In this document: positions 14,024-28,030 of the stretch, one piece after another
Layout: every line of letters starts with the position of its first letter
How positions within the stretch are numbered: position 1 is the first letter of the stretch
Source: Sphagnum magellanicum
Taxonomy: Eukaryota > Streptophyta > Sphagnopsida > Sphagnales > Sphagnaceae
DNA: 64,000 nucleotides
Assembly: GCA_021904315.1 (NCBI GenBank)
Contig: CM038911.1
Span: forward strand, 1,676,501 to 1,740,500
Direction of reading: 5' to 3'
Notes under the pieces: model-generated
Seen by the model: only the letters and a program-made list of their open reading frames with translations
What the model was told of the DNA's origin: nothing
The model's database searches: none
Program-made: the position numbers and the translations under genes

Positions 14024-14482
14024 TCATACATAACCCCATTGGAGTACATCATTTGCTTCCATTTGGGGTGGAACCATCTGAATCTCACGAGTACCATCAA
14101 ATGCAATAATGTTTTCTTGAAATTGATGATCCATTGGTAAATATTGATGATGGTTACAATTTGTTTTTGACATGGCTCTGGAATAATGAGATGATGTGTG
14201 TGGGCCACACTTTGGGCATGCATGATAACCTTTTGTGACATAACTAGCCACGATGCTAAATGCAAGGAAATCATGCATGCACCACATGACTATTGTTCTT
14301 AAAGTGAATTGAGAAGCCCCATTATAATTGGCAGCATCATGAATGTGCACTTGTTCATGCCATAAAAAATGCAACTCCTCTAACAATGGTTCCAAGTATG
14401 TGTCCATATTTTCCCTTGTAATTGACTCCTCCCCATGTATAATCAATGATAACATTATTAAATTTTTTTTTTTATTAACCAT
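14024..14482 (-). pseudogene. CACTA (En/Spm, TNP2-type) transposase fragment
   Basis: The open frame of 152 codons matches the core of the Transposase_21 family of plant CACTA elements. MLSLIIHGEES corresponds to the family's MLSLLIPGP-type start. It is followed by YLEPLLEELHFLW, then LRTIVMWCMHDFLAF (family ...W...DFPAY), then TKGYHACPKCG with the conserved Cys pair, then a basic segment and YLPMDH. The family protein is several hundred residues longer, and neither flank continues the frame. A homologous-looking tail persists in another frame down to about 13980. Several frame breaks are therefore inferred, and this is a dead fragment. Confidence 0.8.
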
Positions 14483-14536
14483 GGGAAAACATTATAATTT
14501 AGTAGGATTATAGGCCATGTTCTCCATGTGAGCACT

Positions 14537-14640
14537 CACTAGTAGAAATCAGCCGAAATGTAACCACTCTGTTTGCAATTATATGTGATTTATAGTCATT
14601 TGTGATTAGGTGTGGGAGAATTTACAATTATGAAATCAAA
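14537..14640. mobile_element. possible CACTA element terminus
   Basis: CACTAGTAGAAATCAG at 14537 has the form of a left CACTA terminus and is followed by ATATGTGATTTATAG-like subterminal sequence. It lies about 55 bp from the CACTA transposase fragment but faces away from it. No matching right end was found. Confidence 0.3.
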
Positions 14641-16010
14641 TTTTGACTATTTGGGTCATTCTTATATGTTGCAATTATTGAAATTTTCACCCTATCAATT
14701 GGATGGTTGTATTATCCCATGTGGCCATATTTGATCAATGGCCCAAAATTGAAGATTCTATGGATTGAATTTGTTTTTGTTGTTTTGATTTAAGCATAAA
14801 AAGGTTACTATATAAGATTTTATTTTATTTTTTGGGTTCTATAGATCCAGCATTGGTTAAAAAGTTGTTAGGATTTAAATATGAGCAAAACAACTATTAC
14901 AAAGATTTACATCTATAAGCAAAATAAATTTCCAAGAAAAGCAGTAGAATGGGGATGAATATGAATTTCAAAGCTTATAGAAGCTTATAATGAATGGAAC
15001 CATAGATGTTAAATGAAACAGTTTAGTTTCATATTGAAGAAAAAATACAATACACTATGTTAAGAATACCTAGGATAAAGGAATGGCATGCAAGGTATAG
15101 GACATCATTTGTAATAGTTATGGAACCTTAGGATGCATTTGTTAGTAGAGCAATGAGGTGACGCAATATCCAAGAGAGGTTGTCGTTGAAGGCTATACCT
15201 CTGGAAGTTGAACTAGTTAAAAAGATGGGGAAATAATGCAATTAAGGTTACCCCTATAAATTTACAACCAAGGGTACATGAAAGAATAGAGATGAGTACA
15301 TCATCTTGAAAACATGGCAATTTGTACAATTCCAAAGAAGTACTATGTGTACATGAAAAGGTACATGAAAGGTCGAAGATAAAATCCATTAATAAAGGTT
15401 TTGCTTGGCAATCTACTTCACCTCAATACCATTAACCCCATGAAAAGTGGGAAGAAGACATAGACAATGATAAAGTTGAATAGGTAATACCATAATATGC
15501 CAAAACTATATTTCAAACAAAGTATCTAGAAGAATAGGCTTTTGCAATTGAAATAATGTACCAATCGAGGATGGAGATTAGAGTTGAATGTAACACTCCA
15601 CTAATAATAATAATTAATGTAAGAATGAAACCAAAAATTAATGCCAATGTCTTGCAAACCAATGAATCTAAGGCTAGGTAAAATTGGCAAATCACATTGC
15701 TACCCGAGTCAAAGTATGATTGGGGTACCAAAAAGGACCATTTCCTTTTATATCTAGTGGACCCCTTCATTTAAAACATGTTTTTATAACTTAAGGTCAC
15801 ATTCATATTGAAAGTTTGATTTTCTTCATGGATAGATACATCACTAAGGTATTATTCTATGCATAAATTTCATTTTAACAAATTTCAAGATTCCTACCAA
15901 ATCCTGGAAAAAAATTTAAGACTTTGTTTTCAAAGAAAAAAAAGTTCAAGGACTCATAAGGAATGTTTTTTAAAAAAATTGGCTCAAGATTCTTATCACA
16001 AACACCTTAG
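14641..16010. other. AT-rich intergenic DNA, no gene seen
   Basis: No recognisable coding sequence or ordered repeat was found. The minus-strand frame 15770-15513 contains a hydrophobic stretch but is probably chance. Confidence 0.45.
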
Positions 16011-17560
16011 GTACTAATATGTACATAAAATCTATGAATGATAAAAACCAAGTGCCCTATTGTAATGTAAAAAATTTCAAAAATGAAATTTTAAAAAATT
16101 TTGCACCATTGATAAAACATGGCCCACATTGGATAAAGTTTACTATTCTTACTTTCATAAGTGAAAAAAATAGATATTATAAATGCCTATATAAAGTTGA
16201 AAACAAAATTATTTCATTTGACATGAGAAAGAAAGGCGAAATCTAAGATAGGTCATTAAAAAATAAAATGAAAAAAATGAATTTGAATCCTTAGGAGTGA
16301 GTCTTTAGTATTCCTAAGGGGGCACCCCAATCATGCTTTGACGCACCTAAAGAATGGGTATGGAGTAGATTTGATCAATGTATAGATCAAGAACCCAAAC
16401 CTACACCCAATTGTTGTTATTTATGCAAACAAGAGGGCCATGCTCTTACAAAATGTATGTTTATTGAAAAAAATGTGTGGGATGTAATGATCAATCATTT
16501 GCAAACTAGGGTACAAATCAAGTTGGATATGGAAGAGGAATAGAACCCAATGATTAGGCCTCAAGATGTTGTAAACTTGATACAACAAGAGAATTATAAA
16601 GAAACATCTCACCTTACAAAAAGGTGTGAAATGTGGAATACTCCCTCCGATGTCAGGGTATTTTGACTAATGAGATAATTACATTTTACTCCAAAGAGAG
16701 TTAGTTTGACTATAATTCATATTACTTTGAATTATAAAAGGATTGCAATTCTTAAAAGTAATGGATATATGCCTAGAGTATGGAGTAAACAAGTGGCAAA
16801 CATTGTGGTTGAACACTATGGCAATGTATCATTTCAGGATGGAGTAGCTAATATAGTTTTTTATAGTAGTAAAAAACATGATGTATGGAACAACCACAAA
16901 AGTTGTAGACTAGAATATGTCTATGCAAGTTAATGAAGAAGGATATCTAGTATCCATAGGGAACTAAGAAATTTCTATAGTACCAATGGAAAATTTTCCT
17001 TTGCACAACATGGTATATATTAAACCTATTGGGACAACTCAAGGGAATCATCCACATGTCACTAGAGTAGTACCAAATAGTTTTACACCAAGGAGATCTA
17101 TAGTAATAGAACCTTATGTAGATGTACCAATATGTTTAACCACAAGCATATCATCACATAACATAATTATTACCAAATCAATACCACCATATCTAGGAGG
17201 AGACCTCTTAACTATCTTGAATATAAAAAAAACTTTGGTCCGGATGCTCGTGTATGAGTATTGAAAGCTACTATCAAAGTTAATAATGAAATTGTAGATA
17301 AAGAAATGTTCAATTTGTTCAATTTCACATTGAAAGACAATGCATCGAATTGGTGTAATAATTATATGAGAAATCATCCAAATTGTAGATTTGTAGATCT
17401 AAAACAAGTTTTCTATAGATGATATCAAATAGTACAAAATGGTGAACAAATGTATTTGTAATTCAAGAATTTGAAGTAAGAATCAACATAACAAGTGGAG
17501 GTGTACTATGAAAGATTATTAAAACTAATAAATAGTTTGCAAACTCTTACAACTAATAGA
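16011..17560 (+). mobile_element. Retroelement gag-region fossil (probably Ty3 LTR type), broken
   Basis: Pieces on the plus strand read as gag-type protein. One has a CCHC zinc knuckle (C-x2-C-x4-H-x4-C) near 16410-16455; another, near 17270-17560, has the pattern of a retrotransposon gag core. The knuckle lies upstream of the core, which is unusual and suggests two fragments or a rearrangement. No LTRs, primer-binding site or pol domains were found nearby. The element is broken in many places (roughly six or more) and looks old. Confidence 0.5.
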
Positions 17561-17770
17561 ACATGGTAATGTGTAATGTGCATTTGAAACCATGCCAATG
17601 TGCACATGAAAAATTGGCAACATGCATGTGGCAATGTACAATGGGCATTTGAAAACATGTCAATTTGCACCTCAAAACTTGGCAATGTGTAATGTGCACT
17701 TGAAAACATGCCTATGTGCATGTGAACTTGTCATGTGTCAATTTGGAAACTTGACAATTCACACTAGTCA
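17560..17770. repeat. Imperfect tandem repeat, ~50-65-bp unit
   Basis: Three diverged copies built on AATGTGCATTTGAAAACATG followed by CAATTTGCAC- or CAATGTGCAC-like DNA are anchored at about 17579, 17644 and 17695. Open frames on both strands over this stretch are a by-product of the repeat. Confidence 0.6.
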
Positions 17771-17837
17771 ACTTGGAAAAATGTGCACTTGTAAAGTTTG
17801 TAAACCTTGCAACATGAACCTAAATAACAAAATGGGT

Positions 17838-17972
17838 AGGAAAGTAAATAAGAGGTAGGTGGGTAGGTATGTAAAAGGAGGGTAAGTAGGTAGGCAGGCA
17901 ATCTAGATGGGTTCTTAAGTAGGTAGCCTAGGCAACCTAGACAGTGGGTAGGTAATGTACACGAGGTAGGTG
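17838..17972. repeat. TAGG-type degenerate tetranucleotide tract
   Basis: A run of GTAGG, GGTAGGTA and GTAGGCAGGC motifs. Similar tracts (either strand) occur at about 20265-20400, 57315-57410, 58700-58800 and 61745-61805, so the motif recurs across the window. Confidence 0.6.
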
Positions 17973-18399
17973 AATAGAAAAAGAGCCCATGACAATCTTG
18001 AGAAATAGGAAATGACATCTTGAGGAAATAACAAACTTCAAAAAGCGATCTTGGCAAAATAAGTGAGTATTTGGTATTCCATATTTTGGCTCTATGTGTT
18101 GTGGTAAGGTCAAAGGAAGCTGAATTTTTTTAAAAATGTAGCAGCAGTGGAGGCACTCAAGAACAAGGAAAAAGGGATGAAGACATGATGAACATAGTTT
18201 ACCCCAAAAATATTGATGGTTTTATGAGTTTCAACACTCATCCAATGTTAATGTATTTTTTTCATATTTGTTTTTAATCTCACCCCCTTTATGACCAAAC
18301 TCAGGGTTTTAATGTTGTCTTTTCCTTACTTTACGGATAACTTCAATATACTTGCAAATAGTGTTCTTTTATTAAAATGTTAAGAACTGGGGATTTTTT

Positions 18400-18560
18400 T
18401 AATAGTCTACTTAGGATGTTAGGCTAGGAAGGGTGAGCTCCAAAGGTCAGTTGAGAGCATCAAGAGACATCTTGAACCTCATCAAAACCTGGAAAATCTG
18501 GCAAAAAACAAAATTTCATGGTATTCACTTGTTAAGTATTGTCAGGCAAACTTTTTTTTG
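18400..18560. repeat. Dispersed repeat copy 1 (related to 19755-19900)
   Basis: The stretch with AGGATGTTAGGCTAGGA, GAGTGAGCTCCA/GGGTGAGCTCCA and GAGAGCATCAAGAGA motifs recurs at 19755-19900 in the same orientation. This copy is more diverged. The family is not recognised. Confidence 0.6.
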
Positions 18561-19649
18561 GGTGGTACTGGTGAGAACATCACATATCAATTTTTTTAGG
18601 CTTATTCAATTTCAGAACAATATAGAATTCATTTAAAGAAGATATTTTGATTTTGAATTTTATGTCAAAAGATTATTCAAAGTTTGTAGAATTTGAAACT
18701 TCAATTGAGTTTACAAAATGAGTGGTCCAAGAAAAAGTTTCAAGAAAATGAAATTTCAGATTTCTTTGTATAGGAACGCAAAAGGACAATTTGTCCCATT
18801 CTTGGGTGATACCACTAAGAATGTCACATTTAATTTTTAAAAAAAATATTCAATTTCAATACAACATAAAAAGAATTTTCATTTAAAATTTTGCATCAAA
18901 AGATTACTCAAGTTGTCTAAACTTTGAAATTTCAATTTAATTTACAAAAAATATAATTTTAATATTCCAAATCAGTGATAAGGATTTATTTTTTATAAAA
19001 AAGTAACATGTTGAGTTCCTTTGTTTAAGAATACAAAAATAATATGTTTTTTAAATTATTATTATTATTTTTAGGAGTGCCTATGATCGTGATCTTTTTA
19101 ATTTGATTAATAGATAGTGGATTGAAATAATAATAATGTTTTGAATTTTTTTCAAAAGTCAAAACTAATAGATCTTGAAAAATCATTGCATTCATGTTTA
19201 CAAATTTAAAATAATTCCCCATTTTTGTTTCAATCAACAATTGGGGCTGTAGTAAAAAAATAAAAGTTTCTTTAATGGTGCAACTTGTCACTTAATGATA
19301 AAAAATAAAAAATTTAAAAAACACATATAAGAACATTTCAAAAATAAAAATTTCTTCCTTGTGTAAGTGCAAGTTGACACTTCACGATAAGGGATCAAGA
19401 ATTTCAGGAACACATGTGAAAAACATCTTAAGAACATAAGTCTCTTACTTGTAACTTACATAAGTGTATACAATTTTTTCATAACGTGTACATAGTTGGG
19501 GACAAAAAAATTCACGTGTTATAAGTCAGCAATAAAAAAAACTTTAAAATATTTTTAAAATTATAATTAAATTGAATCCACCTTTCTTTGAATTTTGATG
19601 AGGTGGTCATAGTATACTATGACCTAACACCCAAAGATAAGTTTACCAG
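18561..19649. other. AT-rich DNA, no gene seen
   Basis: Long A/T runs and short similarities between neighbouring segments (for example a TTTGAAATTTCAATT motif near 18690 and 18925), without any coding signal. Confidence 0.45.
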
Positions 19650-19674
19650 CCCCCCCCCCCCCCCCCCCCCCCCC
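19650..19674. repeat. Poly-C run (25 nt)
   Basis: An uninterrupted run of 25 C residues. Such runs are rare in AT-rich plant DNA and are prone to length error in sequencing. Confidence 0.95.
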
Positions 19675-19754
19675 AAACAAACGTTTTTGATTTTTGAAAT
19701 TCCTCCCAGCATTTTCAAGAAGCAATATTCCTATAAATAGTGTGCCCTCCGTAA

Positions 19755-19916
19755 CACGTTTAATGGTCTATTCAGGATGTTAGGCTAGGAGGATTCAGGA
19801 AGAGTGAGCTCCAGAGGTGAGCTGAGAGCATCAAGAGATGTCTTGCAAACTGGTCAGAACCCGGAATAACCTGGCAGAATTTTTTTCCCATGGTACCCAG
19901 TGGATGGGTACCATGG
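19755..19916. repeat. Dispersed repeat copy 2, ending in a 12-bp hairpin
   Basis: This is the second copy of the repeat at 18400-18560. It ends in a perfect inverted repeat: CCATGGTACCCA at 19888-19899 and TGGGTACCATGG at 19905-19916, with a 5-nt loop. The minus strand is open from 20245 to 19772, but the peptide is not recognised. Confidence 0.6.
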
Positions 19917-20133
19917 AAAGTTTTTGTGTAGGGTAACTCCCTGGGAGAAGGGAGTTCCTGAAATAATCTCCCTCGAGGCGTGAGCCAAGGGGAATTCCCC
20001 CCCAGCATTTCCAAGGCAATATTTGCATGATCCAGAACAACCTGGGCAGACCGGACTGAGGAAGGAACAGAAACGGCAAGTGAAATGATAAAATGACATT
20101 CGGTTTCTTCACACACGGGAGGGTCTATCTTAA

Positions 20134-20517
20134 GGCCACAGTGAACTAGCACCCACCCAGGGCACCATCCACTGGATGTCCGTTTTTTTCTCAGCTGTGG
20201 ATGAACCTCAACTGAGTTAATATTTAGTTTCATCTTGGTGACCAATTCTGTAAGAAATAGGTCTCATATATAGGCAGACAGGTAGGAAAATAGGCAACTT
20301 CTAGGTAAGTAGATGAGCTATACATAGCTCAGGGCTCTTTTTACTGCCAACCTACTAACAACCTGCTTGTGAGTTGTTAGTTGGTAGGTAGGAAAAAAAA
20401 AGCAACGAGCTAACCACCATAGTTAGCTAGGGAACTGCAACTTAACAGAAAACTGTTTTCTGACCACCCACCATTCGTCGTTCATGGTGCGCTGGTGGGT
20501 GCTAGTTCACTGTAGCC
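20134..20517. mobile_element. Mutator-like (MULE) MITE, 384 bp, with 9-bp target duplication
   Basis: The left end GGCCACAGTGAACTAGC and the reverse complement of the right end, GGCTACAGTGAACTAGC, agree at all but one position and continue as CACCCACC on both sides. The direct repeat CTATCTTAA lies just outside each end (20125-20133 and 20518-20526). A 9-bp duplication with a G-rich terminus is typical of Mutator-like elements. The inside has TAGG tracts and no coding capacity. It sits about 290 bp upstream of the COMT-like pseudogene start and ends about 120 bp before the AT-rich TATTTAAG motif there. Confidence 0.85.
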
Positions 20518-20636
20518 CTATCTTAAGACCTATTGTAAGACCCTTCTCCTGCACTTAAAACGTTCTGTCAGGTTATTACACAACCCAGAAAAGAAATCAA
20601 CATTCTTGCAGAAATGAAAAACGCAATATGGCACAA

Positions 20637-20644
20637 TATTTAAG
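20637..20644 (+). promoter_or_regulatory. Possible TATA element of the COMT-like pseudogene
   Basis: TATTTAAG lies 167 bp before the ATG at 20811 in otherwise balanced sequence. The position would allow a leader of about 140 nt. The leader (about 20700-20810) is conserved in the minus-strand paralogue. This is a weak call made from motif and position only. Confidence 0.3.
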
Positions 20645-20699
20645 GACGGAATCCATACGAACAGTCCCCACTCCCAACAACACCAGAGAGACGACGAAG

Positions 20700-22990
<2,291 letters not shown>

Positions 22991-23251
22991 ATGTTTCTTT
23001 TTTTTAATTAGTAATTAAGATGAAGCAAGAAAGGGGGGAAACACTTACTCATAAGGAGAAAAGTTAGAAAGGAGAAAGAAAAAAAGAAGTCACTCTTTGT
23101 GTGCAGAAAAAGATAACCTCATAAAGTGTAAGATTTTTGCAAGGCTTTGGATATTCAAATGGAGTTCACAAAAGAATCTGGTCTAGCAAGAGTAAAATGG
23201 CTTACACATAGTACTTTGGATGAAATATAGCCTTTAAGTAACCTAAACTAA
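22991..23251. other. Short AT-rich spacer, no gene seen
   Basis: Nothing recognisable lies between the duplicated arm and the MITE that follows. Confidence 0.4.
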
Positions 23252-23583
23252 GGGCGACTTTAGATGAGGGTCCAAGGTCCAGGGACCAATGGAGTCAAGC
23301 AATCTTATTGGTCAAAAGCTTTAAATTGGTCCCAAGGCCTTTAGATGAGGGTCCAAGACCAAAAAGAGGCAAATTGAGGCTAAACCTACATGGCACTTGT
23401 TTTAGAAGGAAAATCAATTTGTTTGGACCAAAAAACATTGCTAAAAGGAGAGCTCCTGATTTGGAGAATCAAGAATCAGGCTAGGGACCAAGGTATAGTC
23501 CAACTCAAGGATTCAATTTGCTTCAAATCTGTCCAAATTGGTTCCTAAGAAATTGGATCTTGGACCCTCATCTAAAGTGTGCC
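23252..23583. mobile_element. PIF/Harbinger-like (Tourist-type) MITE, 332 bp
   Basis: The left end GGGCGACTTTAGATGAGG and the reverse complement of the right end, GGCACACTTTAGATGAGG, form terminal inverted repeats that continue as GTCCAAG. A TAA trinucleotide flanks both ends (23249-23251 and 23584-23586), as expected for the 3-bp TTA/TAA duplication of PIF/Harbinger elements. An extra internal copy of TTTAGATGAGGGTCCAAG lies near 23340. There is no coding capacity. Confidence 0.8.
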
Positions 23584-23586
23584 TAA

Positions 23587-26500
23587 GTTTGGACCAGTCT
23601 TTCTTCTCTAAATTAGCCCATTTGGCTGTAGAACTCATATTTCATTTGGTTTAATTAGATGATTATTTGTGTGAGGGGTGAATGCACGGTATTGTAACTC
23701 AACAATGGCAAAATTACACTCCCTATAAATTCATATAATTTTTTTTAAATGATTCAAATGGACATGGTTGTTATCTTAAAAATTATCATTATTTTAATTT
23801 TTGAATAATACATGTTCAATCACTTACAAACCTTCCCAAATCTATATGAAAACTTGTATTTAATGTAGCTGATGTCATTTTTTAATTTGAAAGTCCTAAA
23901 ACGAAAACCCACAAAATGCAAAGGAATAATGTTTCATTTAAAACTTTCAAAAAATATGCTTTTGGGACAAAGAAATTGAAAAAAAATAAAAATGTAATTC
24001 ATATGGACTTATGAAAATATGATCAAATTTTAACCATTCAAAAGTCCTAACTATTAAACGGTTAAAGTTTTCAAAGGAAAGATTCCTCATATGAATTTAT
24101 CACCTTGTATTACATTATATATTGAATCCCAATACATTTTTTGGAATGTGAATCAATATAAGTTTTCTCATTTTTTGATGTTCCAATCAGACAACCAATC
24201 CATGTTTTTCAATTTCAAGAGTCCATTAGTATTAGCAAATGAATTTTTTATCAATAAATAACCACATAGTTTTTTTCATAATGAATTTGTTACACTAAAT
24301 CCGAATCCCAATTAGTAGATTTAAGGATATATTAATCATCATATGCATTTGAATAAAAGGTACCCAAAAAAAATATTGTTTCGTTACAAAAATGAACCAC
24401 TATAGCTTGCATCTACCCTAAGGTGGACCTTATTGGACATTTTTTTCAACGAGTGGTTATGATGACTTGTAATTGTCCACAACCTAACTATAGAGGTAAT
24501 AAATGTGGTTGAACACATAGGCAACATGGTGGTTACTAAGGTAATATATGTCATTAAGAAACAAAATTTCACACTATGTCCTCTCCTTCAAGGTGTGAAA
24601 ACGCATATTAATTTTGAAATTTTCAAAGGAAAAGCCATGAAGTCAATGTGCTTTTTAAATTACAAATGACATAGGTCCAAAAAATTCAAAAGAGCTCAAC
24701 TTATGGATATTGTTCCTAATGTTGCTCCAACCATTAGAACAAATGGTTGTTTTCACATATGCTAATGCCATGGAGTTCATTCATTTGAATCTTCATCCAT
24801 GTACTTAACTTTTAGTTTAGTTTCAATTCATTTTTAGTTAACTTCTAATTAAATTTTAATTCACTTTCACTTAATTCATAATTCACTTCTAGTTCATTCT
24901 AGTTAAGTTTTAATTAAGGGCAAAAACATGGTTAGGTGTTTCAAAAGTGGCATTTGAAAGTCCATAATCTAACATTAACAATTTTTTTGTAGTTTTAATG
25001 ATTATCAAACCATAAATCCTATAACTATCCCTTATGTTTTTAATCATAAATATTATCAAACCAACTTATGAATAACCCTAAACATGTGGTTGATAAAAAA
25101 TCCATGCAAAAGATTAAAAAATTTAATGTGAAATGGACTTTCAAAGATAAAATTTATAACAATCATGTCATTTAAAATTTTATAAAATTAAAAACATATA
25201 TATTAGGAAAGTTTCAATGCATTTCACTAATAAATTTTTCATTTGATGATGTTTTATTTCTTAATTTTTATTTTGACATTATTTTGACATATTTTTTGAG
25301 TCCACATTTTTCATTTTCTTTATGAAATGCATAGTGTTGTCATTTAAAAAGTCCATTATGAATCCATAATCTTTTTAAAATTCATCCAAAATTTTTATGA
25401 TGATTCCCATGAAAGTCTATGACAATATGAATAATTAAAAAATTGATAATGTTAGTTTTGAATATGGCTTTAAATTTTACATTTCTATGTAATCCAAAAT
25501 AATTACAAGTGTGACAATCTAAACAGTCTCCCTATTCATGTTTTCATCCTTAAGTTTGAATTAAGTCCAAATTAATTTTTAATTAACTCTTAAGTAACTT
25601 TTAATTAAATCTTAATTAAGTCCTAATTAATTTTAATTAATTTTTAGTAGGGTTCTCAAGAAGTATTTTTATTCAATGCACACATAAAAGCTTCCTTGGA
25701 AGCTTCCTTGAGCTAGGTCTTCATAGGGGTATAAATAAAAGTAAAACTCCTCATTTCTTTGAATTTTTTCAATATCAATTTTAGGCATGATTTTGCACCA
25801 TAGCCTTCTTGTGTTTTTTCCATTTTCATGTTTTTTTTCCACATCTCATGTTTTTATTCTTAGTTTTTATGTTTTTATTTTTGAATCACATAATTTTATT
25901 TTGTTCTTTATTTGAAAGTTAAACTTAAACCTTTCTTTTAACCTTTTTTCTTGTGGATATTTGTGTCCTTGATAGTTATTCCATATTTGTGAATCAAATT
26001 TCGCATCCTTTCAATTACCTGTTTAGACATGTTGATCTTGGATTGATTTAACAAATATGTGCGTAATCCATGGTATGATGGGGGTTTATAATAGGTTTGA
26101 GATATGGAGGTTGTTTTCACAACTTTTATGAATGTTGAGTGTCACACAACATTGAAAGGAATGTTTGCCTCTTAAAATAAAGTTGTTCATTTCTTGTCCA
26201 AATCTTGTTTTCTTGTTGAATTAATCTTTTGTGCAATGAAACTTGTCAAAAGGTTTGAATGTTTTTATTAGGGGATCTATTAAAACCTTTTATGTTGTTT
26301 ATAAGGGGGGTGAAAATTTGAGCCCCTTCAACTTGAGACGTAAAAGTTGATTATATTTCCATTGAAGGATTTGATGTTTCAATGGCTACGTCTTTTGTTC
26401 GCCCATCCAAGAATTGGGCTAATACTTCCATGTCATTTAGTGGTGGAAGGACAAGTTTGCCAAATCAAGCAAAGAATGGCTTTGCCCATGGTTGTGCCCT

Positions 26501-26997
26501 TGAACACATTACAACCTTAATTCGCCCGTGCCACATATCGATAGCCCAAATGGAAGAGCATTCTATCCTTACAATATGAAATAACATTGTTTCAAAACTT
26601 GCATTCCACCTTCCGTGACTTGTCCTTTGGCATCAAATACCATGGACTTCACACATTTCACCTTCCTTCCATTGAAAAAACACAAAAACAATAAGCTTGA
26701 TTAATATAATTAAAGTATTTAACAATAAGATTGGATTCCACCTTTAGGGTTAAATTGAAATTTAACAATTATTTGCAAATGCAATATGGTGATTTGAAAT
26801 TCAATCACCCAAAAAGATTTCACCCGTTCGTCTCAAGGTACATGGCAATGGTTGGTGTTAAAACACAAGGCCCACGCACCTCAAAAAAGAAAGTGAGTTT
26901 ATATTGCAAGGTTTGTTTTTTATTACCAAGCAACAATAAATTTTGTTGCCAAATCAATGGAGAAAATCAATCCACTATTGAACGATTGAAATCTAGA
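23587..26997. other. AT-rich DNA with decayed repeats, no gene seen
   Basis: About 3.4 kb of very AT-rich DNA with recurrent TTAATTAA/AATTAAGTT-type strings near 24830-24920 and 25550-25650. Frames such as 26382-26579 and 26731-27006 are short and match nothing I recognise. Confidence 0.45.
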
Positions 26998-27358
26998 GAC
27001 CTATAGCGATAAAAAAATTTGGTCACACATGATTGGCGAAGGAATGCTTTGAATTGCCATTTGTGTGGTGATGAAAAAAATTTAGTCATTAATAACGGAA
27101 AACTTTGGGTCACCAACAAAATTGACAATTAAAAGTTTTCAATTGTTACATGAATGATGATTGAAAATATTTGGTTGCACAAAATTGGTAATTGAATTTC
27201 GGTTGTCTTAAAATTGGCAACCAAATTTTGATCGTTGCATAATTGGCAATTGAAAATTTTTGGTCGTTATAGGATTGGCAACCAAAAGAAGCCACATGAT
27301 TAATGATTGAATTTTTTTAGTCACCAATCATGGAGCAACCAATTTTTTGTTTTTAGTG
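26998..27358. mobile_element. CACTA-like non-autonomous element with subterminal repeats (~360 bp)
   Basis: Read on the minus strand, the right end begins CACTAAAAACAAAAAATTGG, a typical CACTA terminus. The left end near 27000 (GCGATAAAAAAATTTGG, then CACACATGATTGGCGA) is a diverged inverted copy. The inside repeats ATTGGCAACCAAA- and GGTCGTT-type motifs in both orientations, as expected of subterminal transposase-binding repeats. The left terminal bases no longer read CACTA, so that boundary is approximate. Confidence 0.6.
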
Positions 27359-28030
27359 GCCAATCATAATGGGGGCAACCCAAGTGTAAATATATATTTT
27401 TGACGTTAGTCTTGACAAATGTGACCGACATGTCAAGACAAACATTGACGTTACGAGTGACGCAAAATGGCTGTGTCATGTCCATTTTGACAACCTTCAT
27501 TAATATCAATGGTCTTAAAATTGAGCACATGAAGATTTTGACAAATTAAAAATGATTAATTGTTGAACATTGTGTGTTGCACCATTTATGGTGGCACATG
27601 GCTTTTGGGTAGAACAACCCAAATGGTGATTTTTGTTGTATGGCCACAAAATTTGACTAATCATTATCATTGGCAAAATCCATTGACCACTTGTTCAAAA
27701 CTATTTGGTAGACCACCACAATGATTTTGTGACATTCCACTAGAATGACATGGTTGGAATGGTTACTGCTTGGACCCACATGATCTCCCCCCTCGCCCCT
27801 TGGCACTTTGCCATTCAATTGACTTTTGCCACTAAAGAAAACTTGAGTTGCATTCTTTGATCTTCAAATTCTTGACATTATTGATGGTGGCAAAATTCAT
27901 TACATGTAGATGAACATGACCATTTTCCATAAAGGGAATCAATCTTTGTCTTCCCATTGTTAATAATATTGTATCAATTCTACACATCAAGATGAGTCAA
28001 CATAATTTCAATAGATGTATTAATCTTGGA
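27359..28030. other. AT-rich DNA, no gene seen
   Basis: No feature was recognised. CpG is almost absent, which fits long-term methylation of repeat-rich plant DNA. Confidence 0.4.

Noticed and set aside
17622-17858. Overlapping frames at 17.5-17.9 kb as genes
   Set aside because: They fall on an imperfect tandem repeat and a TAGG tract that keep several frames open on both strands.
19854-20112. Nested minus-strand frames near 20 kb
   Set aside because: They are alternative readings of the same repeat; several frames open together reflect its higher G+C content, not coding.
19772-20245. 157-codon minus-strand frame as a protein gene
   Set aside because: It runs across a dispersed repeat with a hairpin and into the Mutator-like MITE, so the frame crosses an insertion boundary and cannot be an ancestral gene.
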